Shown here piece by piece: positions 1-8,815 of a stretch of DNA of 64,000 nt. The DNA lies in contig NZ_JAUUTZ010000021.1 of NCBI RefSeq assembly GCF_030678915.1, forward strand, positions 1 through 64,000, given 5' to 3'. The notes below the pieces were generated by a model. The model did no database searches. It was given only the letters and a program-made list of their open reading frames with translations, and had not been told where the DNA came from. The stretch is from Paracoccus wurundjeri (lineage in GTDB: Bacteria > Pseudomonadota > Alphaproteobacteria > Rhodobacterales > Rhodobacteraceae). The stretch's first letter is position 1. The number at the start of each line of letters is the position of its first letter. The position numbers and the translations under genes are program-made.

Positions 1-128
1 CCAGGCCGGCCGCGGGTTGGGTGTTTGTGTCTGTGGGCGGGGGCGGCGGGGGCCCCAGGGGGGCGGGGGTTGCTGCGGCTATTTTACCAAGTCCCGGGGG
101 GGGGGGGGGCCCCCCCCCCACCCCCGCA
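1..128. other. Homopolymer-rich non-coding edge
   Basis: This stretch is extremely G/C-rich, with a run of 14 G (96-109) followed directly by 10 C (110-119). An open frame crosses it, but the translation is glycine/proline low complexity and has no counterpart in the cNMP-binding protein that follows. The G-run/C-run junction looks like a contig-end or homopolymer sequencing problem. I see no gene in it. Confidence 0.6.
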
Positions 129-150
129 AGGTATTTAGGCAAAGAAGAAG
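129..150 (+). repeat. Dispersed intergenic repeat core, copy 1
   Basis: This copy carries a variant of GGTATTTGGACAAAGAAG, also found at 10641-10662, 29343-29364 (reverse), 34608-34629 (reverse) and 38188-38209. It ends 4 bases before the ATG at 155, so its purine-rich AAGAAGAAGG end may serve as the ribosome-binding region of that gene. That role is inferred from position only. Confidence 0.6.
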
Positions 151-154
151 GGTC

Positions 155-1966
155 ATGACCGGGATTTCCGATTTTATCGCCACGGTTCATCCCTATGACA
201 GCCTGCCACAGGACGAATTGGCGCGTGTCGCCGGTTTCTTCGGTCGCAGGGAATATGCCGCCGGAGAGACGGTTTACGACATCGATGAGGCATTGCAGGG
301 CTTGTTTCTGATCGAAAGCGGCGTGGTTCAGGTACGTGACCGCAACGGCGAGTCGGTGTCCGAACTGGGGCCGCGCAACTCTTTCGGGGAACGCGGGTTG
401 CTGCGCGATGGCCGTGCCGTGACATCGGCCAGCGCGGTTTCGGATGCGGTGATCCTGATGCTGCCACGGCGGGAATTGCTGCGGCTGATGGAAGCGCATC
501 CGGGTTTCGCCCGGTTTTTCGATCGCGGCAGCCGGGCGGTGATGCGGGCCTCGGATGCGGCGATGATGAAGGTCGGGGAGTTGCTGTCGGGGAAACCGCG
601 AAGCTGCGGCGCGGACACGCCGATCATCGAGGCGGCAGGGATGATGCGCGACGCGCGGATCAGCAGTCTGGGCATCGTCATGGATGATGGGCGGCTGACC
701 GGGGTTGTCACGATCCGCGACATGTCGAATCGCGTCGTTGCCGAGGGCTATGATCCGCAGGCGCCGGTTTCAGAGGTGATGACCCCGGATCCGGTCAGTC
801 TGCCAAGCTCGGCGCTTGGTCTCGATGTGCTGAATATCATGTTCGAACGCGGCATCGGTCATTTGCCGGTCGTCGATGACGGGCGCTTCGTGGGGATGAT
901 CAGCCAGACCGATCTGACCCGGGTGCAGGCGGTATCCGCTTCGGCGCTTTTGCGCGATATCGCGCAGGCGAAGACGGTGGGCGAGATGGCCGAGACGACC
1001 GGCCGCATTCCCGGACTGCTGGCGCAGATGGCCCGGGCGCATCAACGGCATGAGATCGTCACCCGGATGATCACCGATATCACCGATGCCGTGACCCGCC
1101 GATTGCTTGAGATGGCCGAGGCGCGGCTTGGTCCTGCCCCCGCCGCCTGGGCATGGGCGGCATGCGGCAGTCAGGGCCGGCAGGAGCAGACCGGGATCAG
1201 CGATCAGGATAATTGCCTGATACTGGCCGAAGGGAGCGATCCGGCGGATCCCTATTTCGAAGGCTTCGCGCGGTTTGTCTGCGACGGGCTGAACGAATGC
1301 GGTTATGTTTACTGTCCCGGCGACATGATGGCGGTCAATCCGCGCTGGCGGCAGCCCCGCAATGTCTGGCGCGGCTATTTCCGCGACTGGATCGCCCGCC
1401 CGGATCCCGAGGCGCAGATGCTCGCATCGGTCATGTTCGATCTGCGGGCCATCGGCGGAGATGCCTCGTTGCTGAGAGGGCTGCAGACCGAGACGCTTGA
1501 ACTGGCGGCGCGAAACTCGATCTTCGTGGCGCATATGATTTCGAACGCGCTCAGGCATCGCCCGCCTTTGGGGCTGATCGGCGGCTTTGCGACCATCCGG
1601 CATGGCGCGTATCGCGATCACATCGACATGAAGCTTGGCGGGGTGGTGCCGGTCAATGATCTGGCGCGGGTCTATGGGCTTCAGGGCAGGCTGACGCCGG
1701 TGAACACGCGGGCAAGGCTGCAGGATGCCGAGGCGAAGGGGATCATTTCCGGCAGTGGCGGGCGCGATCTGATCGCGGCCTATGACCTGATCCAGACGGC
1801 GCGGCTTGAAAATCAGGCTGCTCTGATCCTGTCCGGGCGGGCGCCCGACAATTTCCTGTCACCTGCCGATCTGCCCGATTTCGAGCGCAGCCATCTGCGG
1901 GACGCTTTCGTCGTCGTCAGGGGAATGCAAGCGGCCGTGAGCCATGGAAGGGGGATTCCGGGATGA
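155..1966 (+). CDS. cNMP-binding/CBS/DUF294 nucleotidyltransferase-like protein
   Basis: A 603-residue cytoplasmic signalling protein. An N-terminal cyclic-nucleotide-binding-like domain (about 10-125) is followed by a tandem CBS pair (about 140-260). A GlnD-like DUF294 nucleotidyltransferase domain has G338-S339 and the acidic D350-Q-D352 motif, and a DUF294 C-terminal domain ends the protein. The family is thought to sense nucleotides; its substrate is unknown. I chose the ATG at 155 because homology begins there and the upstream frame is low complexity. The end overlaps the next gene by 4 bases, so the four genes to 4753 look like one operon. In other proteobacteria this family often lies beside acetate/sodium-solute symporter genes; none is visible here, and the upstream side is cut off. 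Confidence 0.85.
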   Translation: MTGISDFIATVHPYDSLPQDELARVAGFFGRREYAAGETVYDIDEALQGLFLIESGVVQVRDRNGESVSELGPRNSFGERGLLRDGRAVTSASAVSDAVILMLPRRELLRLMEAHPGFARFFDRGSRAVMRASDAAMMKVGELLSGKPRSCGADTPIIEAAGMMRDARISSLGIVMDDGRLTGVVTIRDMSNRVVAEGYDPQAPVSEVMTPDPVSLPSSALGLDVLNIMFERGIGHLPVVDDGRFVGMISQTDLTRVQAVSASALLRDIAQAKTVGEMAETTGRIPGLLAQMARAHQRHEIVTRMITDITDAVTRRLLEMAEARLGPAPAAWAWAACGSQGRQEQTGISDQDNCLILAEGSDPADPYFEGFARFVCDGLNECGYVYCPGDMMAVNPRWRQPRNVWRGYFRDWIARPDPEAQMLASVMFDLRAIGGDASLLRGLQTETLELAARNSIFVAHMISNALRHRPPLGLIGGFATIRHGAYRDHIDMKLGGVVPVNDLARVYGLQGRLTPVNTRARLQDAEAKGIISGSGGRDLIAAYDLIQTARLENQAALILSGRAPDNFLSPADLPDFERSHLRDAFVVVRGMQAAVSHGRGIPG

Positions 1967-2460
1967 ACGCCATGTCGTTCGAATTGCTGGGTGCGATTAT
2001 CGCGGGGATCGGGGCCGGGGCGTTGATCTTTGCCCTGATGCATGCCTCGCGCAAGGCCGGGTTCGCATTGCCCCGGTGGCTTCTGCCCGCAAGTATCGGA
2101 CTGGCCATGATCGGATATTCGGTCTGGAACGATTATAGCTGGTTCAGCCGCACGAAAGAACAATTGCCGGCCGGTGCGGAAATGCTGCTGGTGGGGAAAG
2201 ACAATTATCTGTGGGCGCCCTGGACCTATGTCGCGCCCGTTATCGTGCGTTTCGCGGCGCTGGACCCCGCCAGGATCACCGATGCCGGGGAAGATATCCG
2301 CCAAGCAGAGATCATGCTGATCGAGCGCCGCCGCCCGACGGTGATCGTACGGCAGAATTTCGATTGCGCGAAAGGCATGATCTCTGTTGCTGGCGGCGAC
2401 TGGCAAAAGGCGGATGATGATCCGGCTATCGCCATCGTTTGCGCCGGGGAGGCCGGATAA
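1963..2460 (+). CDS. Small membrane protein of unknown function
   Basis: A 165-residue protein whose ATG overlaps the preceding stop (ATGA), indicating translational coupling. Two hydrophobic segments near residues 6-26 and 40-58 suggest an N-terminal hairpin in the membrane. The C-terminal hundred residues are soluble and contain the only two cysteines. I do not recognise the family. Its place between a nucleotide-sensing protein and a response regulator suggests an accessory role in the same signalling operon, by inference only. Confidence 0.7.
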   Translation: MNAMSFELLGAIIAGIGAGALIFALMHASRKAGFALPRWLLPASIGLAMIGYSVWNDYSWFSRTKEQLPAGAEMLLVGKDNYLWAPWTYVAPVIVRFAALDPARITDAGEDIRQAEIMLIERRRPTVIVRQNFDCAKGMISVAGGDWQKADDDPAIAIVCAGEAG

Positions 2461-2828
2461 TGGCGGATATTCTGGTGATTGAGGATGAGGAAAATATCGC
2501 CATCGCACTGGATTTCCTGCTGACCCGTGACGGACACAGCCATGCGCGGCTGGCGACCGGGGCCGGAGCGATTCAGCAGATCCGCGAACGATCCCCGGAT
2601 CTGGTATTGCTGGATGTGATGCTGCCCGAGGTTTCGGGCTATCAGATCGTGCAGGATCTGCGGGCCGATCCGGCCTTGAAGGATATCCGGGTGCTGATGA
2701 TGACCGCGCGCGGTTCGGTGGTCGAGCGCCGCAAGGGGCTGGCGCTTGGCGCGGACGGGTTCATTGCGAAACCGTTTGAACTGTCCGAACTCCGGGCCGA
2801 AATGGCGCGCCTGCTGGAGCGGAAATGA
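2460..2828 (+). CDS. Stand-alone receiver-domain response regulator
   Basis: A 122-residue single-domain CheY-like receiver. The acidic pocket is E8-D9, the phosphoacceptor is D52 in the LLDVMLPEVSG strand, the switch Thr is T82 and the conserved Lys is K104 in FIAKPF. No output domain follows. The start is the ATG that shares its A with the upstream TAA stop (TAATG). The downstream gene starts inside its last codons. With no DNA-binding domain it must act on a protein partner, and the co-encoded PAS/exonuclease protein is the obvious candidate by inference. Confidence 0.85.
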   Translation: MADILVIEDEENIAIALDFLLTRDGHSHARLATGAGAIQQIRERSPDLVLLDVMLPEVSGYQIVQDLRADPALKDIRVLMMTARGSVVERRKGLALGADGFIAKPFELSELRAEMARLLERK

Positions 2829-4753
2829 AACGCCGGGTCGGTCTGCGGCTGCGTGTCCTGCTGCTGTTCGCGGGCTTTGCCGTGCTGCTGCTGGCCGGGT
2901 CCGGTCTGTCGCTATGGGCCGAGGCGCGGCGGCTGCCGGGTGAGGTCATGGCATCGGGTGACACGCTGGATGTGCTGATACGGACGGGCGTGATCCAGTT
3001 TTTCGGTATCCTGACAGGGACAGCCGTGCTGTGGCTGCTTGTCGATCATCATATCGTTCAGCCGATAGAGGGGCTTGCCGGTTCGATGCGGACCGGCCGT
3101 CCTCCGGATGTGATGCGGGCGCGGTATCTGGGCGATCTGGGTCCGGCAATCGCCGATGCTGTCGAGGAACGGTCCCGCACGCAAGAGGCTCTGGACGAGG
3201 CGGTGGCGGCTCAGGGGGTGGAATTGCAGCGTGAAAAGGAAACGCTGGAATCCATCTTCGCCGATTTCGGTGCGGGCGCGATAATGGCCGATAGCAAGGG
3301 GCGCGTGATCTTCTATAACGCTGCCGCTGCCCGGTTCCTGCCGGGGTTGGCGCTTGACCGGAAACTGTCGCCGCAAATCGCCCCGGCTGTGATCGAGGCT
3401 GCGCTTGCCCGTCTGGAGACAGGGGCCGGGGCGACCGATCTGGCTTGTCTGGCCCATGATGGGATGCGTCTTTCCGGCCGGATAAGGCATATCGGCGAGA
3501 ATATCCTGCTGGTTCTGCAAGAGCGCCTGTCCACTGGTCCCGCACCACATGAGGCGTTAGAGGCATTGCGGCGCCACGCGGCGACGCTTGTGCCCATGCT
3601 TGATGCTCTGGAGGGGCCGATCCCGCAGGATCTGGCGCGTGCGATACGCGCCGAGGGTCAGGGACTGGCGGCCACTGCCCGGCAATTGACGGACTCGATG
3701 ACCGGCGGTGCGGCTGTCGCGCGTGCGATGCCGCACGAACTCGTTGCCGGGCTGACGCTGCGGGGCGATTTGCCGCAGCAGGCGGTTCAGGCAGAGGCGG
3801 CCTCCATGAATGCGCTTTTACGGTTCCTGAATGGCCGGCTTTCGGATGAGGTCGGCAATCTGTGGGTGCAGGCAAGAATGACCGGTCAATCCGAATTGCA
3901 CCTGCTGCTTGAATGGGCGGGGAAGGCTTTGCCGGTGGATCGTCTGGACGAATGGCTGTCCGAAAGACCCGATCCCGGGCAGCCTGACCTGACGGGGGCC
4001 GAGATTCTGGCGGCTCATGAAACCGGTATCTGGCCGGAATCCGGTCCGTCCGGCTCTCGTCTGGTTCTGCCCCTGCAACTGATGGGCGCGACGGAAGAGG
4101 TTGCGGGGCTGACCTATGATTTCGGTCTGGCATCGCGCGGGGCCTCATCCTCGCGGCTGGCCGATCTGACTTGTGTCGTTTTCGATACCGAAACCACCGG
4201 GCTTGAGGACAGCGACCGCATGGTGCAGATCGCGGGGTTGCGGATCGCGCGCGGCAGGCTGACCGGTGAAAGCTTCGAAACGCTGGTCAATCCCGGCCGC
4301 GCGATCCCGCCGCGCGCGACGGCGATTCACGGGATATCCGACGCAATGGTCGCGGACGCGCCCGGCCCGGATATGGCACTGACATCATTTCACCATTTCG
4401 CGCAGGATGCGGTGCTGGTCGCCCATAACGCGCCCTTCGACATGGGAATGCTGCGCAATACCGGCAAGGGGCCGGATTTCGACAACAGGGTGCTGGATAC
4501 GGTTCTGCTGTCGGTCATGATCTGGGGCGGTTCGGTATCGCATACGCTGGATGCGCTGGCCGAGCGTCTGGGGATCGTCATCCCGCCTGAAAAAAGACAT
4601 ACCGCCATGGGCGATGCCCGGGCGACCGCCGAAATTTTTCTGAGCCTGATCCCTGCGCTGGAGGCCAAGGGGATCACCCGTTTCGAGGATGTCAGGGCCG
4701 AGGCGCGGAAACACCGCCGCCTGATCCGTGACGTTAACGGCTCCCGGAGTTGA
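2825..4753 (+). CDS. Membrane-anchored PAS protein fused to DnaQ-like 3'-5' exonuclease
   Basis: A 642-residue protein. Two transmembrane helices lie near 8-30 and 52-74, followed by a linker/coiled coil (about 105-145) and a PAS-like region (about 140-235). A degenerate stretch follows (240-440) in the place of a histidine-kinase core, without a recognisable phospho-His box. A DEDDh exonuclease (448-625) ends the protein, with D454 and E456 in FDTETTG, the VAHNAPFD motif and the HTAMGDA motif. The exonuclease resembles the epsilon subunit of DNA polymerase III, but the membrane and sensor parts rule out replicative dnaQ. It overlaps the response-regulator gene by 4 bases. The substrate is unknown. 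Confidence 0.85.
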   Translation: MKRRVGLRLRVLLLFAGFAVLLLAGSGLSLWAEARRLPGEVMASGDTLDVLIRTGVIQFFGILTGTAVLWLLVDHHIVQPIEGLAGSMRTGRPPDVMRARYLGDLGPAIADAVEERSRTQEALDEAVAAQGVELQREKETLESIFADFGAGAIMADSKGRVIFYNAAAARFLPGLALDRKLSPQIAPAVIEAALARLETGAGATDLACLAHDGMRLSGRIRHIGENILLVLQERLSTGPAPHEALEALRRHAATLVPMLDALEGPIPQDLARAIRAEGQGLAATARQLTDSMTGGAAVARAMPHELVAGLTLRGDLPQQAVQAEAASMNALLRFLNGRLSDEVGNLWVQARMTGQSELHLLLEWAGKALPVDRLDEWLSERPDPGQPDLTGAEILAAHETGIWPESGPSGSRLVLPLQLMGATEEVAGLTYDFGLASRGASSSRLADLTCVVFDTETTGLEDSDRMVQIAGLRIARGRLTGESFETLVNPGRAIPPRATAIHGISDAMVADAPGPDMALTSFHHFAQDAVLVAHNAPFDMGMLRNTGKGPDFDNRVLDTVLLSVMIWGGSVSHTLDALAERLGIVIPPEKRHTAMGDARATAEIFLSLIPALEAKGITRFEDVRAEARKHRRLIRDVNGSRS

Positions 4754-4780
4754 AGAAAGATCCGGTGACGCCCGAAACGT

Positions 4781-5272
4781 TCAGAGTTCGAATTCCGGCG
4801 CGTCGGGATCGACCGGCAATCCGGGGCTGGGCCGTGGTTCGGGAATGTCGGAATCCGGAAGATTTTCGTCAATCGGCGGAGGTGGAGGCGCCTCTGCCTT
4901 GCGCCGGATGATGATATCTCCGTTTTCCAGCCGCTCGGGTGCCTGATAATTACGTAGATCGTCGATCTGCACCCGCAAATCCTTCAGCATCGGGGTCAGA
5001 TTCTCGAATGCGCCGGACATGTCCTGCCCAAGCTGGTCCAGTTCGGGCCCCATGTCGCGCAGAAGGTTTTCCAGCAATGAACCTATGCCGCGTTCGATCG
5101 GATCGCCGCCGTCATCCTGAGATGTTCCGTCATTCGGCAGCGTATTCCGTGGCGCTTCATCGCCTTGCATCGGGGGCTGCCAGATATCGGGCGCATCCTG
5201 CGCATGGGCGGACTGGCCGGCGAAAACTGCCAGAACAAGCGGGACGGCAAGGGTCAGACTGCGCAACTGCAT
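4781..5272 (-). CDS. Secreted/periplasmic protein of unknown function
   Basis: A 163-residue protein with a clear Sec signal peptide (LAVPLVLAVFAGQSAHA, cleavage near residue 24). The mature part is acidic and proline-rich, with a central amphipathic region around residues 60-110 and a Pro-Glu-Asp-rich tail. Rhodobacteraceae relatives are often labelled AAA+ ATPase, but no Walker motif is visible and I do not support that name. It lies tail to tail with the exonuclease gene, 27 bases apart. Confidence 0.65.
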   Translation of the reverse strand: MQLRSLTLAVPLVLAVFAGQSAHAQDAPDIWQPPMQGDEAPRNTLPNDGTSQDDGGDPIERGIGSLLENLLRDMGPELDQLGQDMSGAFENLTPMLKDLRVQIDDLRNYQAPERLENGDIIIRRKAEAPPPPPIDENLPDSDIPEPRPSPGLPVDPDAPEFEL

Positions 5273-5342
5273 TGCTGAAAGATGGGAGATGCAGGCGGTT
5301 TCTGCAAGAGCGCCGCATATCGAGGCCGGCGTGATTTCGCGC

Positions 5343-6071
5343 TTATCCCTGACTTGCGGCCATGGGTTTCTGCATGGCGCGGAAGTTTTCCCATGCCTCG
5401 TTCAACCGGCGGGTGCGGGATTCTGCAAGGCGGACGGCCTCGGGCGGAAGGCCGCGGGCGATGGCGCGGTCGGGATGGGCTTCAAGGACCAGATTGCGCC
5501 AATGTTTCCGGGCTTCGGCCAGCGGTGTATCGGGGGCAATGCCTAGGATTTCGCAGGGCGGACAGCCTGCCTTCGGGTCGTGACGCGCACGGATCGCGGT
5601 CACCGTGGCCTTGGACAGGCCGAAAATGCGCCCGACCTCGTTGATAAAGTCACATTCTGCCTCGTGCAGATCGGCATCCGCGAGCGCGATGATGAACAGA
5701 CCTTCGATCACATCGGCCAGAACCGGATCGCCGGCGGGAAACATCGCGGCAATGCGACGTGCCCAGGCATCGAACCCCGCCACATCCTGCCGGGCCAGAT
5801 CGAAGACCCTGGCGGCGTTCTTTTCCTCGGCCCGGGGGATGATGAACACGCGCCGGAATGCCGAAACCTCGGATCGGGCAATCGCGCCGTCCGCCTTGGC
5901 GAGTTTCGCGCCAAGGGCGATCACCGCGATCGTGAACGCGACCGAGCGTTCCGGCGGAATGGCCGTACGCTGCCGGCCCAGCAATGCTGCCAGCCGATCA
6001 CCGATTCGCTGCCAGAAGCTGCGGGGCTTTGGCAGGTTGGGGCAGACGGGTTGATGCGGGCTCGTATCCAT
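5343..6071 (-). CDS. TerB/J-domain protein (DjlA-like co-chaperone)
   Basis: A 242-residue protein with an N-terminal alpha-helical TerB-like domain (about 40-160) rich in acidic helices and a C-terminal J domain (about 170-235) carrying the DnaK-stimulating HPD at 199-201. This order matches DjlA, but there is no N-terminal membrane helix, so it is probably cytoplasmic. Family knowledge gives the role: it stimulates DnaK ATPase. It follows the end of the polyol operon on the same strand, separated by a hairpin at 6187-6217, so it probably has its own promoter. Confidence 0.8.
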   Translation of the reverse strand: MDTSPHQPVCPNLPKPRSFWQRIGDRLAALLGRQRTAIPPERSVAFTIAVIALGAKLAKADGAIARSEVSAFRRVFIIPRAEEKNAARVFDLARQDVAGFDAWARRIAAMFPAGDPVLADVIEGLFIIALADADLHEAECDFINEVGRIFGLSKATVTAIRARHDPKAGCPPCEILGIAPDTPLAEARKHWRNLVLEAHPDRAIARGLPPEAVRLAESRTRRLNEAWENFRAMQKPMAASQG

Positions 6072-6186
6072 GTCTTCAGATTAGCGGCTATGAACGTGCA
6101 GCGATAGTGCCGGGATTATCAAGATGATCGGCTTTTAGTTGAATTTTTCATGAGTCGGGCGGCCATACCGGACCGAAGGGAATTTC

Positions 6187-6217
6187 GCGCGGGCGGAAGG
6201 AGGACAACCGCCCGCGC
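6187..6217 (-). terminator. Hairpin downstream of the polyol operon
   Basis: A perfect 10-bp inverted repeat (6187-6196 with 6208-6217, 11-base loop) lies 13 bases past the mtlK stop. On the minus strand it is followed by GAAATTCCCTT, only weakly U-rich. It is probably the 3' end of the operon transcript. Confidence 0.6.
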
Positions 6218-6229
6218 CTCGCCGGATAA

Positions 6230-7699
6230 TTACCCGGCGAGATAGGTATCAAGAGCCGCGCGGGTCCCCTGTTCGTAAAGCAGGGTCAGTTTGCGCGCGA
6301 AAGCCTCTTGAAAGCGTGTATCGTCGGCCAGCGGGCCGAAAACCGTTCGGTTCCCAAGGAAGGCGACGGGATTTCGGCGAGATGCGAGCGCGAATTCGCG
6401 CAGCACGTCGTGATTGTCGTCATTCGGGGGGATCTCCTGACCCTGCTCATCCGTACGTTCGCAATAGCGGCACCAGAAGGCGATCTCTTGCGCCAGCCCG
6501 TCGATGGCGCGATCATCCGCAAGCGCATCCTGCACGGTCGGCAGGATGAATTTCGGCTGCCGGTTCGATCCGTCCAGACAAAGCCGCGCAATCGTGTCGC
6601 CGATCTTCGGATTGGCGAAACGGTCCACGATCAGTTCCAGATAATCGCCGTAACCGACACCCTCGATCGGGGTGAGCGTCGGGATGATCTCGCGGATTTC
6701 AAGCGCGCGCAACCATGCCTCGATCTGCGGATCGGCCATCGCGTCATGGACGAAATGATGCCCCAGAAGCGCGGAAGGATAGGCGATGGCCGCGTGACCG
6801 CCATTCAGGATGCGCAGTTTCATCAATTCATGGCGGCTGACATCTGCGACGAATTCCGCGCCGACCATTTCTAGCGGCGGGCGGCCCTGCGGGAAGTTAT
6901 CCTCCAGCACCCATTGCCGGAAGGGCTCGCAGACCACCGGAACCGGATCTTCGATGCCGAAACTGTCGCGCACCAATGCCCGTTCGCGGTCCGAGGTGGC
7001 GGGGGTGATGCAATCCACCATCGAATTGGGAAAAGCCACATTCTCCTGCACCCAATTCGCAAAGGCGGGGTCGGAAAGCCCGGCCAATCCGATCACGGTG
7101 CGGGCGCAGACATGGCCGTTTTCCGGAAGATTGTCGCAGGACATGACGGTAAATGGCGCGACGCCGGCCTTACGCCGGTTGCGCAGCGCGGACAGGATCA
7201 TGCCGAAAACCGTCCGGGGCAGGGCGGGACCTTTCGCGTCATGCGCGATATCCGGGTGATCGGTGTCGAGGCCGCCGGTAGTGGCGTCCACGTAATAACC
7301 GCCCTCGGTGATGGTCAGCGACACGATCCGGATCGCCGGATCGGACATCGCGGCAATGACGGCTTGCGGCTCGACCTTGGCGAAATCCACCATAGAGCCG
7401 ATGACGCGGGCATTCAGCCCTTTTGGATCCAGTTCAACCAGAGTGGTCAGCCAGTCCTGCTTTTGCAGCTTTTCGCGCATCAATGCATCGCCCGGGCGGA
7501 CGCCTGCGCCGATCAAGGCCCAGTCGTGGCCCTCGCCCTGCGCGAATAACCGGTCAAGATACCATGCCATATGTGCGCGGTGAAAATTGCCGATGCCGAC
7601 ATGCAGGATACCGGGCCGGAGTCCTGCGCGGTCATAGCCCGGATGGACGACATCGGGGGCGAGATCGTTCAGTGTCGATTGTGCCAGAGCCATAGCCAT
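6230..7699 (-). CDS. mtlK: Mannitol 2-dehydrogenase family protein
   Basis: A 489-residue long-chain polyol dehydrogenase of the mannitol dehydrogenase family. These enzymes oxidise D-mannitol to D-fructose with NAD; relatives also use arabinitol or sorbitol. The N-terminal Rossmann region contains ILHVGIGNFHRAH near residue 30. The NGGHAAIAYPSALLGHH segment matches the family's catalytic domain. I chose the ATG at 7699; an earlier TTG at 7771 would add a tail absent from the family. It is the last gene of the transporter operon, so the imported polyol is probably its substrate. No separate short-chain sorbitol dehydrogenase (smoS) lies between it and smoK. Confidence 0.88.
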   Translation of the reverse strand: MAMALAQSTLNDLAPDVVHPGYDRAGLRPGILHVGIGNFHRAHMAWYLDRLFAQGEGHDWALIGAGVRPGDALMREKLQKQDWLTTLVELDPKGLNARVIGSMVDFAKVEPQAVIAAMSDPAIRIVSLTITEGGYYVDATTGGLDTDHPDIAHDAKGPALPRTVFGMILSALRNRRKAGVAPFTVMSCDNLPENGHVCARTVIGLAGLSDPAFANWVQENVAFPNSMVDCITPATSDRERALVRDSFGIEDPVPVVCEPFRQWVLEDNFPQGRPPLEMVGAEFVADVSRHELMKLRILNGGHAAIAYPSALLGHHFVHDAMADPQIEAWLRALEIREIIPTLTPIEGVGYGDYLELIVDRFANPKIGDTIARLCLDGSNRQPKFILPTVQDALADDRAIDGLAQEIAFWCRYCERTDEQGQEIPPNDDNHDVLREFALASRRNPVAFLGNRTVFGPLADDTRFQEAFARKLTLLYEQGTRAALDTYLAG

Positions 7700-7801
7700 G
7701 ACGAAGCCTTTCGTCCGAACTCCCGGAACCATGCCGGGCAGAGTGAGGGATTGGCGGGCGCAAGCGGACAAATCCGCTCCCGCCCGCGCACAGGGACCAG
7801 G

Positions 7802-8803
7802 TCAGATACGATTGCCGTCCTTGCCGAAACGGTGCAGCTTGTCCTCTTGCGGGGTCAGCCAGATGTCGTCGCCGTGATACAGGTCGATTTCGCCATCGGC
7901 GCGGACGGTGATCGCATCGGCGATGCCGGTTCCCTCGACATAGAAGAACGTGTCGGAACCCAGATGCTCGCTGACGCCGATCCGGCCCTTCCATTTGCCG
8001 CTCTCGGTCGAGACGCCGATATGCTCGGGCCGGATGCCGATGGTTTCGGCCCCGAATTCCGCCGCCGTCGGGCCGGTCAGCAGATTCATCTTCGGGCTGC
8101 CGATGAAGCCCGCGACAAAGACGTTGCGCGGGTTGCGATACAGTTCCATCGGGCTGCCCACCTGCTCGATCCGGCCCGCCTGAAGCACGACGATCTTGTC
8201 GGCCATGGTCATTGCCTCGACCTGATCGTGGGTCACATAGATCATCGTGGTTTTCAGACGGTTATGCAGCTCGCTGATCTCAAGCCGCATCCCCACGCGC
8301 AGCGCCGCGTCAAGATTGGACAGCGGCTCGTCGAACAGAAAGGCCGATGGCTCGCGCACGATGGCGCGCCCGATGGCGACCCGCTGGCGTTGGCCCCCCG
8401 ACAATTGCCCCGGACGGCGGTCCAGATAATCGGTCAGGTTCAATGCCGTCGCGGCGGCGTCGATCCGGCGTTTCTGCTCATCCTCGGGCATACCCGCCAT
8501 CTTCATCGGAAAGGCGATATTCTTGCGCACCGACATATGCGGGTAAAGCGCATAGGATTGAAACACCATCGCCAGACCGCGCTTGGCGGGCGATGCCTCG
8601 GTCGCGTCCTGACCATCGATCAGGATACGTCCGCCGCTCACATCCTCTAGCCCCGCGATCAGGCGCAGCAGCGTGGATTTGCCGCAGCCCGAGGGGCCGA
8701 CGAAGACGACGAATTCGCCATCCTCGATATTCAGGTCCAGCGGCGGGATGACCTCGACTTCGCCGAAACGCTTGGCGACATTCTCAAGAGTAATGTTTCC
8801 CAT
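7802..8803 (-). CDS. smoK: Polyol ABC transporter ATP-binding protein
   Basis: A 333-residue ATPase of the MalK/UgpC type, energising import of a sugar alcohol. It has Walker A GPSGCGKSTLLRL near residue 36, signature LSGGQRQRVAIGRA, Walker B FLFDEPLSNLDA and the H-loop THDQVEAMT. A C-terminal regulatory TOBE domain occupies about 235-333. It starts 12 bases after the stop of the permease gene. Substrate assignment to sorbitol/mannitol rests on the adjacent mannitol dehydrogenase and on the similar gene order of the Rhodobacter smo operon. Confidence 0.9.
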   Translation of the reverse strand: MGNITLENVAKRFGEVEVIPPLDLNIEDGEFVVFVGPSGCGKSTLLRLIAGLEDVSGGRILIDGQDATEASPAKRGLAMVFQSYALYPHMSVRKNIAFPMKMAGMPEDEQKRRIDAAATALNLTDYLDRRPGQLSGGQRQRVAIGRAIVREPSAFLFDEPLSNLDAALRVGMRLEISELHNRLKTTMIYVTHDQVEAMTMADKIVVLQAGRIEQVGSPMELYRNPRNVFVAGFIGSPKMNLLTGPTAAEFGAETIGIRPEHIGVSTESGKWKGRIGVSEHLGSDTFFYVEGTGIADAITVRADGEIDLYHGDDIWLTPQEDKLHRFGKDGNRI

Positions 8804-8815
8804 GACAGGTTTCCT

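Noticed and set aside
17..154. N-terminal extension of the cNMP/CBS/DUF294 protein
   Set aside because: The extension is Gly/Pro low complexity from a suspect homopolymer block, and the family begins at the ATG at 155.
4781..5272. AAA+ ATPase label used for relatives of the secreted protein
   Set aside because: No Walker A or B motif is present and the protein has a signal peptide and low-complexity tail.
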